In this document: positions 9,073 through 18,243 of the stretch, piece by piece
How positions within the stretch are numbered: the stretch's first letter is position 1
Layout: each line of letters starts with the position of its first letter
Assembly: GCA_902555665.1 (NCBI GenBank)
Contig: CACDTF010000003.1
Coordinates: forward strand, 28,361-92,360
DNA length: 64,000 nt
Reading direction: 5' to 3'
DNA from: an uncultured Pelagibacteraceae bacterium
GTDB lineage: Bacteria > Pseudomonadota > Alphaproteobacteria > Pelagibacterales > Pelagibacteraceae
Made by a program: the position numbers and the translations under genes
Notes under the pieces: model-generated
The model's input: the letters and a program-made list of their open reading frames with translations, nothing else
What the model was told of the DNA's origin: nothing
The model's database searches: none

Positions 9073-10511
9073 TAAGCTACTCTTTTTTCCACTTTAGATT
9101 TACTCTCCAGATAAGTTTTAATTGAAGCTGCTGCATCTCTTCCATCTTTTATCGCCCAAACAACTAATGAAGCTCCTCTAACTATATCACCAGCAGCAAA
9201 TACCCCTTTTATATTTGTTTCCATAGTATCAAAATCTGTTTTAATAGTTCCCCACTTTGTTACTTGTAATTCACTACTATCAAATAAATTTGGTAAATCC
9301 TCAGGATCAAAACCTAATGCTTTGATAACCATATCTGCTTTTGTTTCGTAACTTGAGCCTTCTTGAACTTGTGGCTTTCTTCTTCCTGTCTCGTCTGGAT
9401 CACCTAATTTAATTTGATCTACAATTATTTTTTCTACTTTATTTGTACCTTTAAATTCTTTAGGACTTGATAACCAAACAAACTCAACACCTTCCTCTTC
9501 TGCATTTGCAACTTCTCTAGCAGATCCTGGCATATTTTCTTTATCTCTTCTATATAAACATTTAACAGATTTTGCCTTCTGTCTTATAGAAGTTCTTACA
9601 CAATCCATTGCAGTATCACCTCCACCGATTACAATAACATCTTTACCTTCTGCGTTTAAAATTCCTTTATCAAACAACTCGACATTATCTCCTAGACCTT
9701 TTTTATTAGATGCTGTTAAAAAATCCATTGCAGGAAAAATATTATCAAGATCATTTCCAGGTAAGTTTACTTCTCTTGCTTTATAAACTCCTGTAGCAAT
9801 TAAAATTGCATCGTGTTTTTTTCTCAATTGGTCTAGACTTGCATCCTTACCAACTTCAAAATTTTGAACAAATTCAATTCCTCCATCCTTTAAGAGTTTT
9901 GTTCTTCGCTCTACAACTTCTTTTTCTAATTTAAAATTTGGAATTCCATAAATTAATAATCCTCCTGCTCTATCATATCTATCGTAGACAGTAATTTTAT
10001 ATCCATTTTTTCTTAATTGTTCTGCAGCAGCTAAACCAGCAGGACCTGCTCCTATAATTCCTACGCTTTGATTTTTTTCATTCGTTACCTTAATTGGTTT
10101 TACCCAGCCCTCAGCCCAAGCATTATCTGTAAGATATTTTTCTACTGATCCAATAGTTACTGTTCCATGACCAGACTGTTCAATTACACAATTTCCCTCA
10201 CATAATCTATCTTGGGGGCAAATTCGGCCACAAACTTCAGGCATATTGTTTGTGCTTTGGGATAATTCATACGCCTCTTTTAATCTTCCCTCTGCTGTCA
10301 GTTTGAGCCAATCTGGAATGTTATTACTTAAAGGACAATGAACTTGGCAAAAAGGTACTCCACATTGTGAACACCTACTCGACTGTTCTTTGGCTTTTTC
10401 GTTGATATACTCGTCATAAATTTCGTTAAAATCTTTCTTTCTCGTATCAACTTCTCTTTTAGGTGGAGTTTGTTGACCTATTTTAACAAATTTGAGCATT
10501 TTATCTGGCAT
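9072..10511 (-). CDS. gltD: Glutamate synthase (NADPH) small subunit
   Basis: The flavoprotein partner of GltB: it oxidises NADPH and passes electrons to the iron-sulfur/FMN centres of the large subunit. In 479 residues it shows the N-terminal cysteine-rich 4Fe-4S region (CSQCGVPFCQVHCP and CGRICPQDRLCEGNC), the FAD dinucleotide fold (GAGPAGLAAAEQL), the NADPH fold (VIGGGDTAMDCVRT) and the C-terminal FAD-contact AAGDIVRGASLVVWAI. It is the leading gene of the pair; a 183-base divergent gap upstream (shared with uppP) carries two inverted repeats that could serve regulation. Confidence 0.97.
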   Translation of the reverse strand: MPDKMLKFVKIGQQTPPKREVDTRKKDFNEIYDEYINEKAKEQSSRCSQCGVPFCQVHCPLSNNIPDWLKLTAEGRLKEAYELSQSTNNMPEVCGRICPQDRLCEGNCVIEQSGHGTVTIGSVEKYLTDNAWAEGWVKPIKVTNEKNQSVGIIGAGPAGLAAAEQLRKNGYKITVYDRYDRAGGLLIYGIPNFKLEKEVVERRTKLLKDGGIEFVQNFEVGKDASLDQLRKKHDAILIATGVYKAREVNLPGNDLDNIFPAMDFLTASNKKGLGDNVELFDKGILNAEGKDVIVIGGGDTAMDCVRTSIRQKAKSVKCLYRRDKENMPGSAREVANAEEEGVEFVWLSSPKEFKGTNKVEKIIVDQIKLGDPDETGRRKPQVQEGSSYETKADMVIKALGFDPEDLPNLFDSSELQVTKWGTIKTDFDTMETNIKGVFAAGDIVRGASLVVWAIKDGRDAAASIKTYLESKSKVEKRVA

Positions 10512-10568
10512 AATATTATTTAAGTTTCGGCAAAATATACCTTGATTTATGTATATAAAGAATAAAAT

Positions 10569-10587
10569 AGGTCATATATATTGACCT
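10569..10587. promoter_or_regulatory. Perfect inverted repeat upstream of gltD (possible operator)
   Basis: AGGTCA and TGACCT arms separated by seven A/T bases, in the gap between divergent gltD and uppP, about 58 bases before the gltD ATG. The spacing fits a dimeric regulator site or a short hairpin. No regulator is assigned. Confidence 0.35.
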
Positions 10588-10631
10588 TAATTTTTAAATT
10601 ATTACCGCCAATAAACAAGTTTTTAATTATT

Positions 10632-10646
10632 GCATAGCTATTATGC
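10632..10646. promoter_or_regulatory. Short inverted repeat in the gltD/uppP gap
   Basis: GCATA and TATGC arms around a 5-base centre, about 49 bases upstream of the uppP ATG. It is short enough to occur by chance in AT-rich DNA; it is noted because it is the second symmetric element in the same divergent gap. Confidence 0.2.
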
Positions 10647-10694
10647 TTAAATCGAATTGTTTTAAATAAATACTTTATAAGTTACGAAGAAATA

Positions 10695-11459
10695 ATGTTT
10701 CAAAATATTATAGAAGTTTTAATTCTCTCTGCAATTCAAGGAATATCTGAATTTCTTCCTATTAGTTCTTCTGCTCATTTAATTTTGGTTTCTACATTAT
10801 ATGAATTTAAGTCTAGTTCTCTTTTAATTGATATAAGCCTTCATTTAGGATCTCTAATGGCAATAATTTATTTTTTTAAAGAAGATCTATTTGATGCTAG
10901 AAAAAATAAAAGACTTTTAAGTTTAATTTTACTTGGATCTATTCCATTAATATTTGTTGGCTATATACTTTATAATACAGGTTTAATTTATCAGTTAAGA
11001 AACATAGAATTTATAGCATGGACTACATTAATATTTGCAATTATTTTATACATCTCAGACAAAAATCGATTTGATAAAAAAATTTCTTCCAATTTAAATT
11101 TTCAGTCGATAATATTTATAGGTATTTTCCAAATCATCTCTCTTATACCTGGAGTGAGTAGGGCAGGAATTACTATAACAGCTGCCAGAATTTTAAAATT
11201 TAATAGAGTAGATTCAAGTAAGATATCTTTTTTACTTTCAATCCCAGCTTTGGCCGGAGCTAGTGTCTTAAGCTTTAAAGATATTTTTGAACAATCAATT
11301 GAATTTAACTACTTAATTGTTATTGCAATTATATCTTCTTTTATTTTTTCTTTCTTGACAGTAAAATTCTTTTTAATTTATATTAATAGATTTTCAATGA
11401 ACGCTTTTGTAATTTATAGAATTATAATTGCTTTAATTTTATTTAATTTAATTTATTAA
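10695..11459 (+). CDS. uppP: Undecaprenyl-diphosphatase
   Basis: Integral membrane phosphatase of the BacA/UppP type that recycles undecaprenyl pyrophosphate to the monophosphate carrier used for peptidoglycan and O-antigen synthesis. The 254-residue protein has about eight hydrophobic segments and both signature loops: the glutamate/serine-rich motif QGISEFLPISSSAHL near the N-terminus, and PGVSRAGITITAARIL about residues 150-168. Its 3' end overlaps the convergent DMT permease gene by 17 bases. Confidence 0.95.
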   Translation: MFQNIIEVLILSAIQGISEFLPISSSAHLILVSTLYEFKSSSLLIDISLHLGSLMAIIYFFKEDLFDARKNKRLLSLILLGSIPLIFVGYILYNTGLIYQLRNIEFIAWTTLIFAIILYISDKNRFDKKISSNLNFQSIIFIGIFQIISLIPGVSRAGITITAARILKFNRVDSSKISFLLSIPALAGASVLSFKDIFEQSIEFNYLIVIAIISSFIFSFLTVKFFLIYINRFSMNAFVIYRIIIALILFNLIY

Positions 11460-12348
11460 ATATATTTTTTTTAACTAAAGGAAGCAGTTGAGATAAAAGA
11501 ACTCCACATAGAATAAAAAAACATCCAAGCAGATTGTTGATATCTAGAATTTGATTCAAAATAAACCAAGCAGCTATCGTAGCAAATACTCCTTCAAGTG
11601 AAAATATAATAGCTGCTGGTGCGGGTGTTATATTTCTTTGTGCATAAATTTGTAGAACAAATGCAAATCCACCGGATAATATTCCAGCATACAAAATTGA
11701 ATAAATTTCTTTTAAAATATTATTTAAAATAAATTCTTCATAAATAATTCCAATTATAAATGAAAAAATAGCCACAATTAAAGTCTGCGCAGCTCCTAAA
11801 GTAAGTGGAAGATTGTATTTAGTTATAATGATCCCAGTAAAAATAATATGAGTGCTCCAAAATAAGGCTCCAAGAACAACTAAAGTATCTCCTAATCTTA
11901 TGGTTGCATCATGAAAATTTGTTAATAAATATCCTCCAATTAAACATAGAACTACAGAAGGCCATACACTCCAATGTATTGATTTTTTACCAAACAAAAA
12001 AATTATAATCGGTACCATTGGTACATAAAAAATTGTAAAAAAGGCAGCATTTGCAACATCTGTATAAAGCAAAGCAACTTGTTGGAGTGCTGAGCCTAAG
12101 AATAAAGAAATTCCAATTAATAATGAATAAATTATGAAAGTTTTTTTATCTAATTTAAACTCTGATTTAAAATTTTTTAATTCAAATAAAATCATAAGTG
12201 GAATTATGGCTAGAAAACCAACAAAAAACCTCACAGCATTAAATGTAAAAGGGCCAATATTATCCATGCCTGTGTCTTGGGCAATAAAAGTTGTTCCCCA
12301 AATAAAAGTGCACAATAAGGCACTAAATAATGATATGGATTTACTCAT
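11443..12348 (-). CDS. EamA/DMT-family transporter
   Basis: A 301-residue membrane protein with ten predicted hydrophobic segments arranged as two five-helix repeats, the hallmark of EamA (drug/metabolite transporter) permeases. The first repeat begins SALLCTFIWGTTFIAQ and contains the family-typical FTFNAVRFFVG; the second has a GALFWSTHIIF helix and ends with EGVFATIAAWFILNQ. These carriers move amino acids, nucleosides or other metabolites; the substrate is not readable from sequence. It starts six bases after the aceF stop and may be cotranscribed with the pyruvate dehydrogenase genes. Confidence 0.85.
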   Translation of the reverse strand: MSKSISLFSALLCTFIWGTTFIAQDTGMDNIGPFTFNAVRFFVGFLAIIPLMILFELKNFKSEFKLDKKTFIIYSLLIGISLFLGSALQQVALLYTDVANAAFFTIFYVPMVPIIIFLFGKKSIHWSVWPSVVLCLIGGYLLTNFHDATIRLGDTLVVLGALFWSTHIIFTGIIITKYNLPLTLGAAQTLIVAIFSFIIGIIYEEFILNNILKEIYSILYAGILSGGFAFVLQIYAQRNITPAPAAIIFSLEGVFATIAAWFILNQILDINNLLGCFFILCGVLLSQLLPLVKKNIFNKLN

Positions 12349-12354
12349 TTTTTA

Positions 12355-13617
12355 TTAGACAGCTAGTTTATAAGCAAAATTTTTGCCTAAGTTTTCTTTT
12401 AGATCATTATTAAACCTAGCTGCTTCTGCACCATCAATAATTCTGTGATCATAAGATAAAGAAATTGGCAGCATAGTCCTAGTTTGAAACTTTCCATTCA
12501 TAAAAATTTGTTTTTTTTCTGATCTTCCTACTCCTAATATAGCAACTTCAGGATAATTAATTATAGGCGTAAAAAATGAACCTCCTATGCCACCTAAACT
12601 CGTAATCGTCATAGAGCCGCCAAACAATTCTTTTTTATCAATTTTTAAATTTCTACAAAGTTCGCTTACCTCTTTTAATTCTTTACTTATCAGAGAAATT
12701 TTTTTGTTATTTGCATTTCTTATTTTTGGAACCATTAATCCATTTGGCGTGTCAACTGCTATCCCAATATGGTAATATTTTTTAAAAGTCATTTTTCCGG
12801 TCTCAATTTCGTCGATAGAAGAATTAAAACTAGGAAATTTCTTAAGAGATGCAACTAAAGCCTTTATTATGAATGCTAAAGGTGTAATTTTAATTTTTTC
12901 TCCAGTATACATATCTGTTAATGAACTTCTAAAACTTTCCATCTCCGTTATGTCGGCTTCATCGTGATTTGTAACATGAGGAATTGTTGTCCATGAATTT
13001 GTAAGATATTTTGATGATAATTTTTTAACCCTTGGTATATCTTTAATTTCTATTTCACCAAAATCAGAATGTTTAAATTCATTTTGAATTTTATCTGGTT
13101 TACTATCTTTTACTACAACGTTGTTTTTTGAATTAGATGAAACAAATTTTTTAATATCATCTTCAATAATTCTACCATCTTTTTGACTTCCCACTACTTG
13201 ATTAATATCTACACCAAGTTCTCTAGCAAATTTTCTAGCTTTTGGACTTGCAGATGAAATGTCTGAAATATTATTTTTAGAAAATGTTTTTTCTTGGATT
13301 TCAGGTTTTATTACCTCAATATTTTTTGACTCTTTTTCAATTTTTGGTTTTTCTTTAACCTCTTCCTTTTTAACTTCTGAATCACTATCTAAAGTTAAAA
13401 TTAAGTCGCCCTCAGAAACTTTATCTCCTACTTTTATTTTTAAATTTTTAATTTTACCTTCTAAATTTGATGGTATTTCTACGCTAGATTTATCACTTTC
13501 AATTGTTATTAGGGCATCATTTTTTTTAATTGATTGACCTTTGGTAACTAATACCTCAATAACCTCAACATCTTTAAAATCTCCGATATTAGGTACTTTA
13601 ATCTCAGTTTCTGACAT
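12355..13617 (-). CDS. aceF: Pyruvate dehydrogenase E2 (dihydrolipoamide acetyltransferase)
   Basis: Core acetyltransferase of pyruvate dehydrogenase, passing acetyl groups from the lipoyl arm to CoA. In 420 residues there is a single lipoyl domain (about 1-78, lipoylated Lys43 in ESDKSSVEI), a charged flexible linker, a peripheral-subunit binding domain (SPKARKFARELGVDINQVVGS, about 125-165), and the catalytic domain ending in SLSYDHRIIDGAEAARF with the active-site His and Asp. E. coli AceF has three lipoyl domains; this one has one, and a second closely similar domain is attached to the adjacent AceE. Its ATG overlaps the aceE stop by one base. No E3 gene is in the window. Confidence 0.95.
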   Translation of the reverse strand: MSETEIKVPNIGDFKDVEVIEVLVTKGQSIKKNDALITIESDKSSVEIPSNLEGKIKNLKIKVGDKVSEGDLILTLDSDSEVKKEEVKEKPKIEKESKNIEVIKPEIQEKTFSKNNISDISSASPKARKFARELGVDINQVVGSQKDGRIIEDDIKKFVSSNSKNNVVVKDSKPDKIQNEFKHSDFGEIEIKDIPRVKKLSSKYLTNSWTTIPHVTNHDEADITEMESFRSSLTDMYTGEKIKITPLAFIIKALVASLKKFPSFNSSIDEIETGKMTFKKYYHIGIAVDTPNGLMVPKIRNANNKKISLISKELKEVSELCRNLKIDKKELFGGSMTITSLGGIGGSFFTPIINYPEVAILGVGRSEKKQIFMNGKFQTRTMLPISLSYDHRIIDGAEAARFNNDLKENLGKNFAYKLAV

Positions 13618-16600
13618 TATAATTTTGTTGGCATTGGTTTGTTAGTATCAATATTATACTTCTTCATCGCATCTTTTGCATGTTTGGAAGTAATAAGCTG
13701 TTCTTTTGCTAAAATACTTAAACCATAAGCAACCAAATGTTCTTTATCTACCTCAAAAAATTTTCTTAAATTTTTTCTTGTATCGCTTCTTCCAAAACCA
13801 TCTGCTCCTAATGAATAAAAGCTTTTATTAGTATAAGGTCTGATTTGATCTGAATTCATTCTCATGTAATCAGATGCAGCCATAATTGGGCCCTCTGTTT
13901 GGCCCAGGCATTGCTCAACATAAGATTTTTTAGGTTCTTTATCAGGATTCAAAAGATTAAATCTTTCTACCTCCATTCCATCTTTTCTTAATTCATTAAA
14001 ACTTGTTACACTCCATATCTCACTGTCAATTTGATAATCATTTTGTAAAATCTCTGCAGCAGACATCATTTCTCTTAAGATTGTTCCTGATCCTAAAAGT
14101 TGGATTTTAGTTTTTTTGTATTTGTTAAATTCTTTTATTTTATACATGCCCTTTAAAATGCCTTTCTCACAATTTTTATCCTTTGGCATTTCTGGGTGTG
14201 AGTAATTTTCATTCATTGTTGTAATATAATAAAAAACATTCTCGTTTTTCTCATGCATTCTTCTTAGACCTTCTCGAAAAATTACCGCTAATTCATAATG
14301 AAATGTAGGATCATAAGTTACACAATTTGGAATGGTTGATGCAATTAAATGACTATGCCCATCCTGGTGTTGTAAGCCTTCTCCAGCTAATGTTGTTCTT
14401 CCAGCTGTTGCACCTACCAAAAATCCTCTAGCCTGACTATCTCCGGCTGCCCAAGCTAGATCTCCTATTCTTTGGAAACCGAACATTGAATAAAAAATAT
14501 AAATTGGGATCATTTCGATATCATGATTAGTATATGCAGTGGCAGCAGCAATCCACGAAGACATAGCACCTGCTTCATTGATACCTTCCTCTAAAACTTG
14601 ACCACTTTTGTCTTCTCTATAAGAACTTAATTGGGCTGCATCCTCAGGTTCATATTTTTGTCCTTCATGAGCATAAATCCCTATTTTTTGAAAAAATCCT
14701 TCCATCCCAAACGTTCTTGCTTCGTCAGGAATAATAGGAACCAGTCTGGGAGATATATTTTTATCCCTTAATAAATTTGTTAACATTCTTACTAAGGCCA
14801 TAGTAGTAGACATTTCTTTTTCACCAGTTGATACTTTCATGAAATCGAAAATATCTTTTGAGGGTGCTTTGATTGGTTTAGCGAAAGTCGAACGTTCAGG
14901 TAAATATCCACCTAATTTAATTCTTCTGTCTTTTATGTATTTTATTTCTGGAGATTTTTCATCAGGCCTAAAGTATTCAATATTTCTCACTTGTTCATCT
15001 GTTAAGGGAACATCAAATCGATCTCTATAGTACATCAAGTCATCAACATCTAATTTTTTTGTTTGATGAGTAGTATTTACACTTTCTCCTGATTTTCCCA
15101 TTCCATAACCTTTAATAGTTTTTGCAATTATCACTGTTGGGCTTCCTTGATGTTTAGTCGCTTTATCATATGCTGCAAAAACTTTGTGAGGATCGTGACC
15201 ACCTCTATTAAGTCTCCAAATATCTGTATCTGACATGCTTGAAACTAATTCTAATGCTTCAGGAGATTTCCCAAAAAACTTTTCTCTTACATAAGCACCG
15301 TCTCTTGCTTTCATTGCTTGGTACTCACCATCTACTGTCTCGTTCATAATTTTTATTAAGTGACCAGTTTTATCATTAGCAAGCAACGAGTCCCAATATG
15401 ACCCCCAAATAACTTTAATTACATTCCAGCCAGATCCTCTGAAACTTCCCTCAAGCTCTTGAATAATTTTTCCATTACCTCTAACGGGACCATCTAATCT
15501 TTGAAGATTACAATTTATTACAAATATTAAATTATCTAAATTTTCTCTAGCAGCTAATCCAATAGCTCCCATTGACTCAGGCTCATCCATCTCCCCATCG
15601 CCTAAAAAGGCCCATACTTTTCTTCCTTCATCTTTAATCAAACCTCTATTGATTAAATATTTCATGTATCTAGCTTGATATATAGCAAGCATAGGACCTA
15701 ACCCCATCGATACAGTGGGGAACTGCCAAAAATTTGGCATTAGCCATGGATGTGGATATGAAGATAGACCCCCAGGTTTTACCTCCTGTCTGAAACTATC
15801 TAATTGTTTTTCATTTAATCTACCTTCTAAGAAAGCTCTTGCATACATTCCTGGAGCACTATGTCCTTGAAAATAAATTAAATCTCCACCAAATTTGTTA
15901 TTTTTTGCTCTCCAAAAATGATTCATCCCAACATCATATAATGTTGCAGCAGATGCAAATGTACCAATGTGTCCACCAAGCTCAGGATATTTTTTATTTG
16001 CTCGAACTACCATTGCCGCTGCATTCCATCTAATCAACGATCTAATTCTTCTTTCAATATTTTGATCGCCACCAGACTTTACTTCAGCCTCAGGAGGTAT
16101 TGTGTTAATATATGGTGTATTTTGAGTATAAGGAATATTTGCTCCTTCACGATAAGCTTTGTTAATTAGTTCTTTAATTAAAAAATGAGCTCTTTGATTT
16201 CCATCTTTCGAAATAACTGCAGATAAAGATTCCAGCCAATCTTGAGTTTCAAGTGGATCAATATCAGCCCCGTTAACTACTTGAATTGTAGATTGTTTTT
16301 TTTCAATTATAGGTTCAGATATAATTTTTTGTTCCTCTTTTTTTTCAGCCATTGCTTCTTCAGCTTGTTTAATTATATTTTCTGTATCTTTTGGAAGATT
16401 ACTTTCTGATGACGTTTTTGATGATGATGTAAGATTAAGCAATAAATCACCTTTAGAAACTTTATCACCAACTTTAACTGCTAAGCTATCTACTTTTCCA
16501 GCAATTGTAGAAGGAATTTCAACACTTGATTTGTCACTTTCAATTGTAACTATTGGATCATTTTCTTTAATTTGATCACCAGGTTTTACAAGTATCTCTA

Positions 16601-16655
16601 TAACCTCAACATTTTCAAAGTCACCAATGTCAGGAACAAGTAATTTTTCGCTCAT
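13617..16655 (-). CDS. aceE: Pyruvate dehydrogenase E1 (homodimeric AceE type) with N-terminal lipoyl domain
   Basis: Thiamine-diphosphate enzyme that decarboxylates pyruvate and reductively acetylates lipoyl groups. At 1012 residues it exceeds E. coli AceE (887). The extra part is an N-terminal lipoyl domain (about 1-78, Lys42 in ESDKSSVEIPS) plus a charged linker to about residue 125. After that the sequence is standard AceE: DPLETQDWLESL, the ThDP/Mg site GDGEMDEPESMGAIGLAAREN with NCNLQRLDGPVRGNG, and GEGLQHQDGHSHL further on. The lipoyl domain is nearly identical in pattern to that of adjacent AceF, suggesting intra-operon duplication. It precedes aceF with a TAATG overlap; a 128-base gap separates it from the thiolase upstream. 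Confidence 0.94.
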   Translation of the reverse strand: MSEKLLVPDIGDFENVEVIEILVKPGDQIKENDPIVTIESDKSSVEIPSTIAGKVDSLAVKVGDKVSKGDLLLNLTSSSKTSSESNLPKDTENIIKQAEEAMAEKKEEQKIISEPIIEKKQSTIQVVNGADIDPLETQDWLESLSAVISKDGNQRAHFLIKELINKAYREGANIPYTQNTPYINTIPPEAEVKSGGDQNIERRIRSLIRWNAAAMVVRANKKYPELGGHIGTFASAATLYDVGMNHFWRAKNNKFGGDLIYFQGHSAPGMYARAFLEGRLNEKQLDSFRQEVKPGGLSSYPHPWLMPNFWQFPTVSMGLGPMLAIYQARYMKYLINRGLIKDEGRKVWAFLGDGEMDEPESMGAIGLAARENLDNLIFVINCNLQRLDGPVRGNGKIIQELEGSFRGSGWNVIKVIWGSYWDSLLANDKTGHLIKIMNETVDGEYQAMKARDGAYVREKFFGKSPEALELVSSMSDTDIWRLNRGGHDPHKVFAAYDKATKHQGSPTVIIAKTIKGYGMGKSGESVNTTHQTKKLDVDDLMYYRDRFDVPLTDEQVRNIEYFRPDEKSPEIKYIKDRRIKLGGYLPERSTFAKPIKAPSKDIFDFMKVSTGEKEMSTTMALVRMLTNLLRDKNISPRLVPIIPDEARTFGMEGFFQKIGIYAHEGQKYEPEDAAQLSSYREDKSGQVLEEGINEAGAMSSWIAAATAYTNHDIEMIPIYIFYSMFGFQRIGDLAWAAGDSQARGFLVGATAGRTTLAGEGLQHQDGHSHLIASTIPNCVTYDPTFHYELAVIFREGLRRMHEKNENVFYYITTMNENYSHPEMPKDKNCEKGILKGMYKIKEFNKYKKTKIQLLGSGTILREMMSAAEILQNDYQIDSEIWSVTSFNELRKDGMEVERFNLLNPDKEPKKSYVEQCLGQTEGPIMAASDYMRMNSDQIRPYTNKSFYSLGADGFGRSDTRKNLRKFFEVDKEHLVAYGLSILAKEQLITSKHAKDAMKKYNIDTNKPMPTKL

Positions 16656-16783
16656 TATTTAAAATGTTTTATATACCCAAAAAAAAATTATTGGATTTTA
16701 TTTTATCACATTAATAAGGTTTTTTCGTTAATCTTATATTTTTATTATACAAAAAATAAAAAAATAAATGAATATTAAGCTTT

Positions 16784-17974
16784 TTAGCTTCTCTCAATAC
16801 ACATAGCTATTCCCATACCACCGCCAATGCAGAGTGCCGCACAACCTTTTTTTTTATCTTGCTTAATCATTTCATGGACAAGTGTAACCAAAATTCTTGC
16901 CCCAGAAGCTCCAATTGGATGACCTAAGGCAATTGCTCCTCCATTAACATTAACTTTTTGTTCAGGAATTTTTAATTCTTCAATTACCGCAATACTTTGT
17001 GCTGCAAAGGCTTCATTAATTTCAAATAAGTCTACTTCATCTATTTTCCAATTTGCTTTAGATAAAGCTTCTTGAATTGAGGGTATAGGTCCCAATCCCA
17101 TTAATGAAGGCTCAACCCCACAAGTAGCCCAAGATACAATTTTAACCAATGGCACTAATGATTTTTTTTCTGCTTGTTTTCTAGACATTAAAACCAAGGC
17201 CGCAGCACCATCATTTATACCTGAGGAATTTCCAGGTGTTACAGTCCCATTTTCTTTGAATACTGTTTTTAATTTTTTTAAATCATCTATACTTAAATTT
17301 TCTCTAGGATGTTCATCTTTTTCAAAAATAAATTTTTTATCACCATCTTCAATTTGTAATTTAATCAGCTCATCCTGAAATTTATTTTCACTATATGCTT
17401 TTTGTGTTTTTTTCTGAGAATTTAAAGAAAAATTATCTTGTTCATCTCTTGAAATTTTATATTTATCGGCAACATTCTCAGCTGTGACACCCATATGATA
17501 ATCATTAAATGAATCTAGCAGACCATCTTTTATCATTGTATCTATTAATTTATTTTCAAAAAATTTTTTATCTTCTCTATAATAAATTGCATGAGTTGCT
17601 CTAGACATATTTTCTTGACCACCTGCAATTACAATTTGGTTTTCTCCTAACTTAATTGATTGATATCCCGATACAACAGATCTTAATCCAGATCCACAAA
17701 CTTGATTAACAATGTGAGCAGGTTTTGAAACTGGTACTCCGGCACCAATTGAAGCTTGCCTAGCGGGATTTTGACCAAGCCCAGAGGTTAAAACGTGCCC
17801 CATAATCACCTCATCGATCTCCTCCTCTATATCTAATTTTGATTTATAAATTACTTCTTTAATTACTATTGAACCTAATTTTGATGCGCTGAGATTTTTT
17901 AACGAACCTTTATATCTTCCAATTGGGGTTCTTAGTGCTGAAGTAATTACAACATCTTTAGAGTTTTTGCTCAT
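16784..17974 (-). CDS. Acetyl-CoA C-acetyltransferase (thiolase)
   Basis: A 396-residue thiolase of the biosynthetic/degradative acetoacetyl-CoA type, condensing two acetyl-CoA or cleaving acetoacetyl-CoA. All three active-site elements are present: the nucleophilic Cys in NQVCGSGLRSV, the His in NGGAIALGHPIGASGARIL, and the C-terminal Cys in CAALCIGGGMGIAM. The length fits AtoB/PhaA proteins. No reductase or polymerase partner is adjacent, so its pathway (acetoacetate use, PHB or leucine breakdown) is unresolved. It is divergent from tRNA-Arg across 73 bases and lies upstream of aceE on the same strand. Confidence 0.92.
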   Translation of the reverse strand: MSKNSKDVVITSALRTPIGRYKGSLKNLSASKLGSIVIKEVIYKSKLDIEEEIDEVIMGHVLTSGLGQNPARQASIGAGVPVSKPAHIVNQVCGSGLRSVVSGYQSIKLGENQIVIAGGQENMSRATHAIYYREDKKFFENKLIDTMIKDGLLDSFNDYHMGVTAENVADKYKISRDEQDNFSLNSQKKTQKAYSENKFQDELIKLQIEDGDKKFIFEKDEHPRENLSIDDLKKLKTVFKENGTVTPGNSSGINDGAAALVLMSRKQAEKKSLVPLVKIVSWATCGVEPSLMGLGPIPSIQEALSKANWKIDEVDLFEINEAFAAQSIAVIEELKIPEQKVNVNGGAIALGHPIGASGARILVTLVHEMIKQDKKKGCAALCIGGGMGIAMCIERS

Positions 17975-18047
17975 AAAGTAATTAACATAATATTTTATAA
18001 GTTAAATTACATCAAAAACTTTGATATATGGAATATATTATTTAAAT

Positions 18048-18124
18048 GGACCGCTGGCCAAATTGGATAAGGCGCTCGGCTACGAACCGGGAGACTCCAG
18101 ATTCGAGTTCTGGGCGGTCCACCA
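18048..18124 (+). tRNA. tRNA-Arg (anticodon ACG)
   Basis: A complete cloverleaf folds from this stretch: acceptor GGACCGC/GCGGTCC, D stem GCC/GGC, anticodon stem CTCGG/CCGGG enclosing loop CTACGAA (anticodon ACG, wobble A expected to become inosine), variable loop AGACT, and T arm CCAGA/TCTGG with loop TTCGAGT. The CCA end is encoded. The ORF-track entry starting at 18046 reads through this tRNA and its first 29 residues are not protein coding. Confidence 0.97.
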
Positions 18125-18132
18125 ATAAGGAA

Positions 18133-18237
18133 ATGGAAATGTTTAATTGGCTTTTAAAAGCATCTTTACAAAAATCAGTAATTTATTTTTTTATAATTAT
18201 TTTTATTATTTTATTAATTTTAACTTTTGTATTATAA
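18133..18237 (+). CDS. Small single-span membrane protein (hypothetical)
   Basis: Candidate 34-residue protein starting at ATG 18133 (MEMFNWLLKAS) or, with better spacing from the AAGGA at 18127-18131, at ATG 18139 (32 residues). It has a short amphipathic N-terminus with two lysines followed by about 20 uninterrupted hydrophobic residues (VIYFFIIIFIILLILTFVL), that is, one membrane span with the N-terminus probably inside. It ends six bases before the thioesterase ATG, suggesting one transcript. It is the only sensible reading of the gap between tRNA-Arg and the thioesterase; function unknown. AT-rich DNA can yield hydrophobic ORFs by chance, so confidence is moderate. Confidence 0.45.
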   Translation: MEMFNWLLKASLQKSVIYFFIIIFIILLILTFVL

Positions 18238-18243
18238 AAAATA

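Noticed and set aside
7457-9125. Plus-strand ORFs within gltB (7457, 7784, 8740, 8844)
   Set aside because: They are shadows of the gltB coding strand with no domain or ribosome-site support.
18046-18132. ORF track entry beginning inside tRNA-Arg (MDRWPNWIRRSATNRE...)
   Set aside because: The first 29 codons are the tRNA itself; only the part from ATG 18133 or 18139 may be coding.
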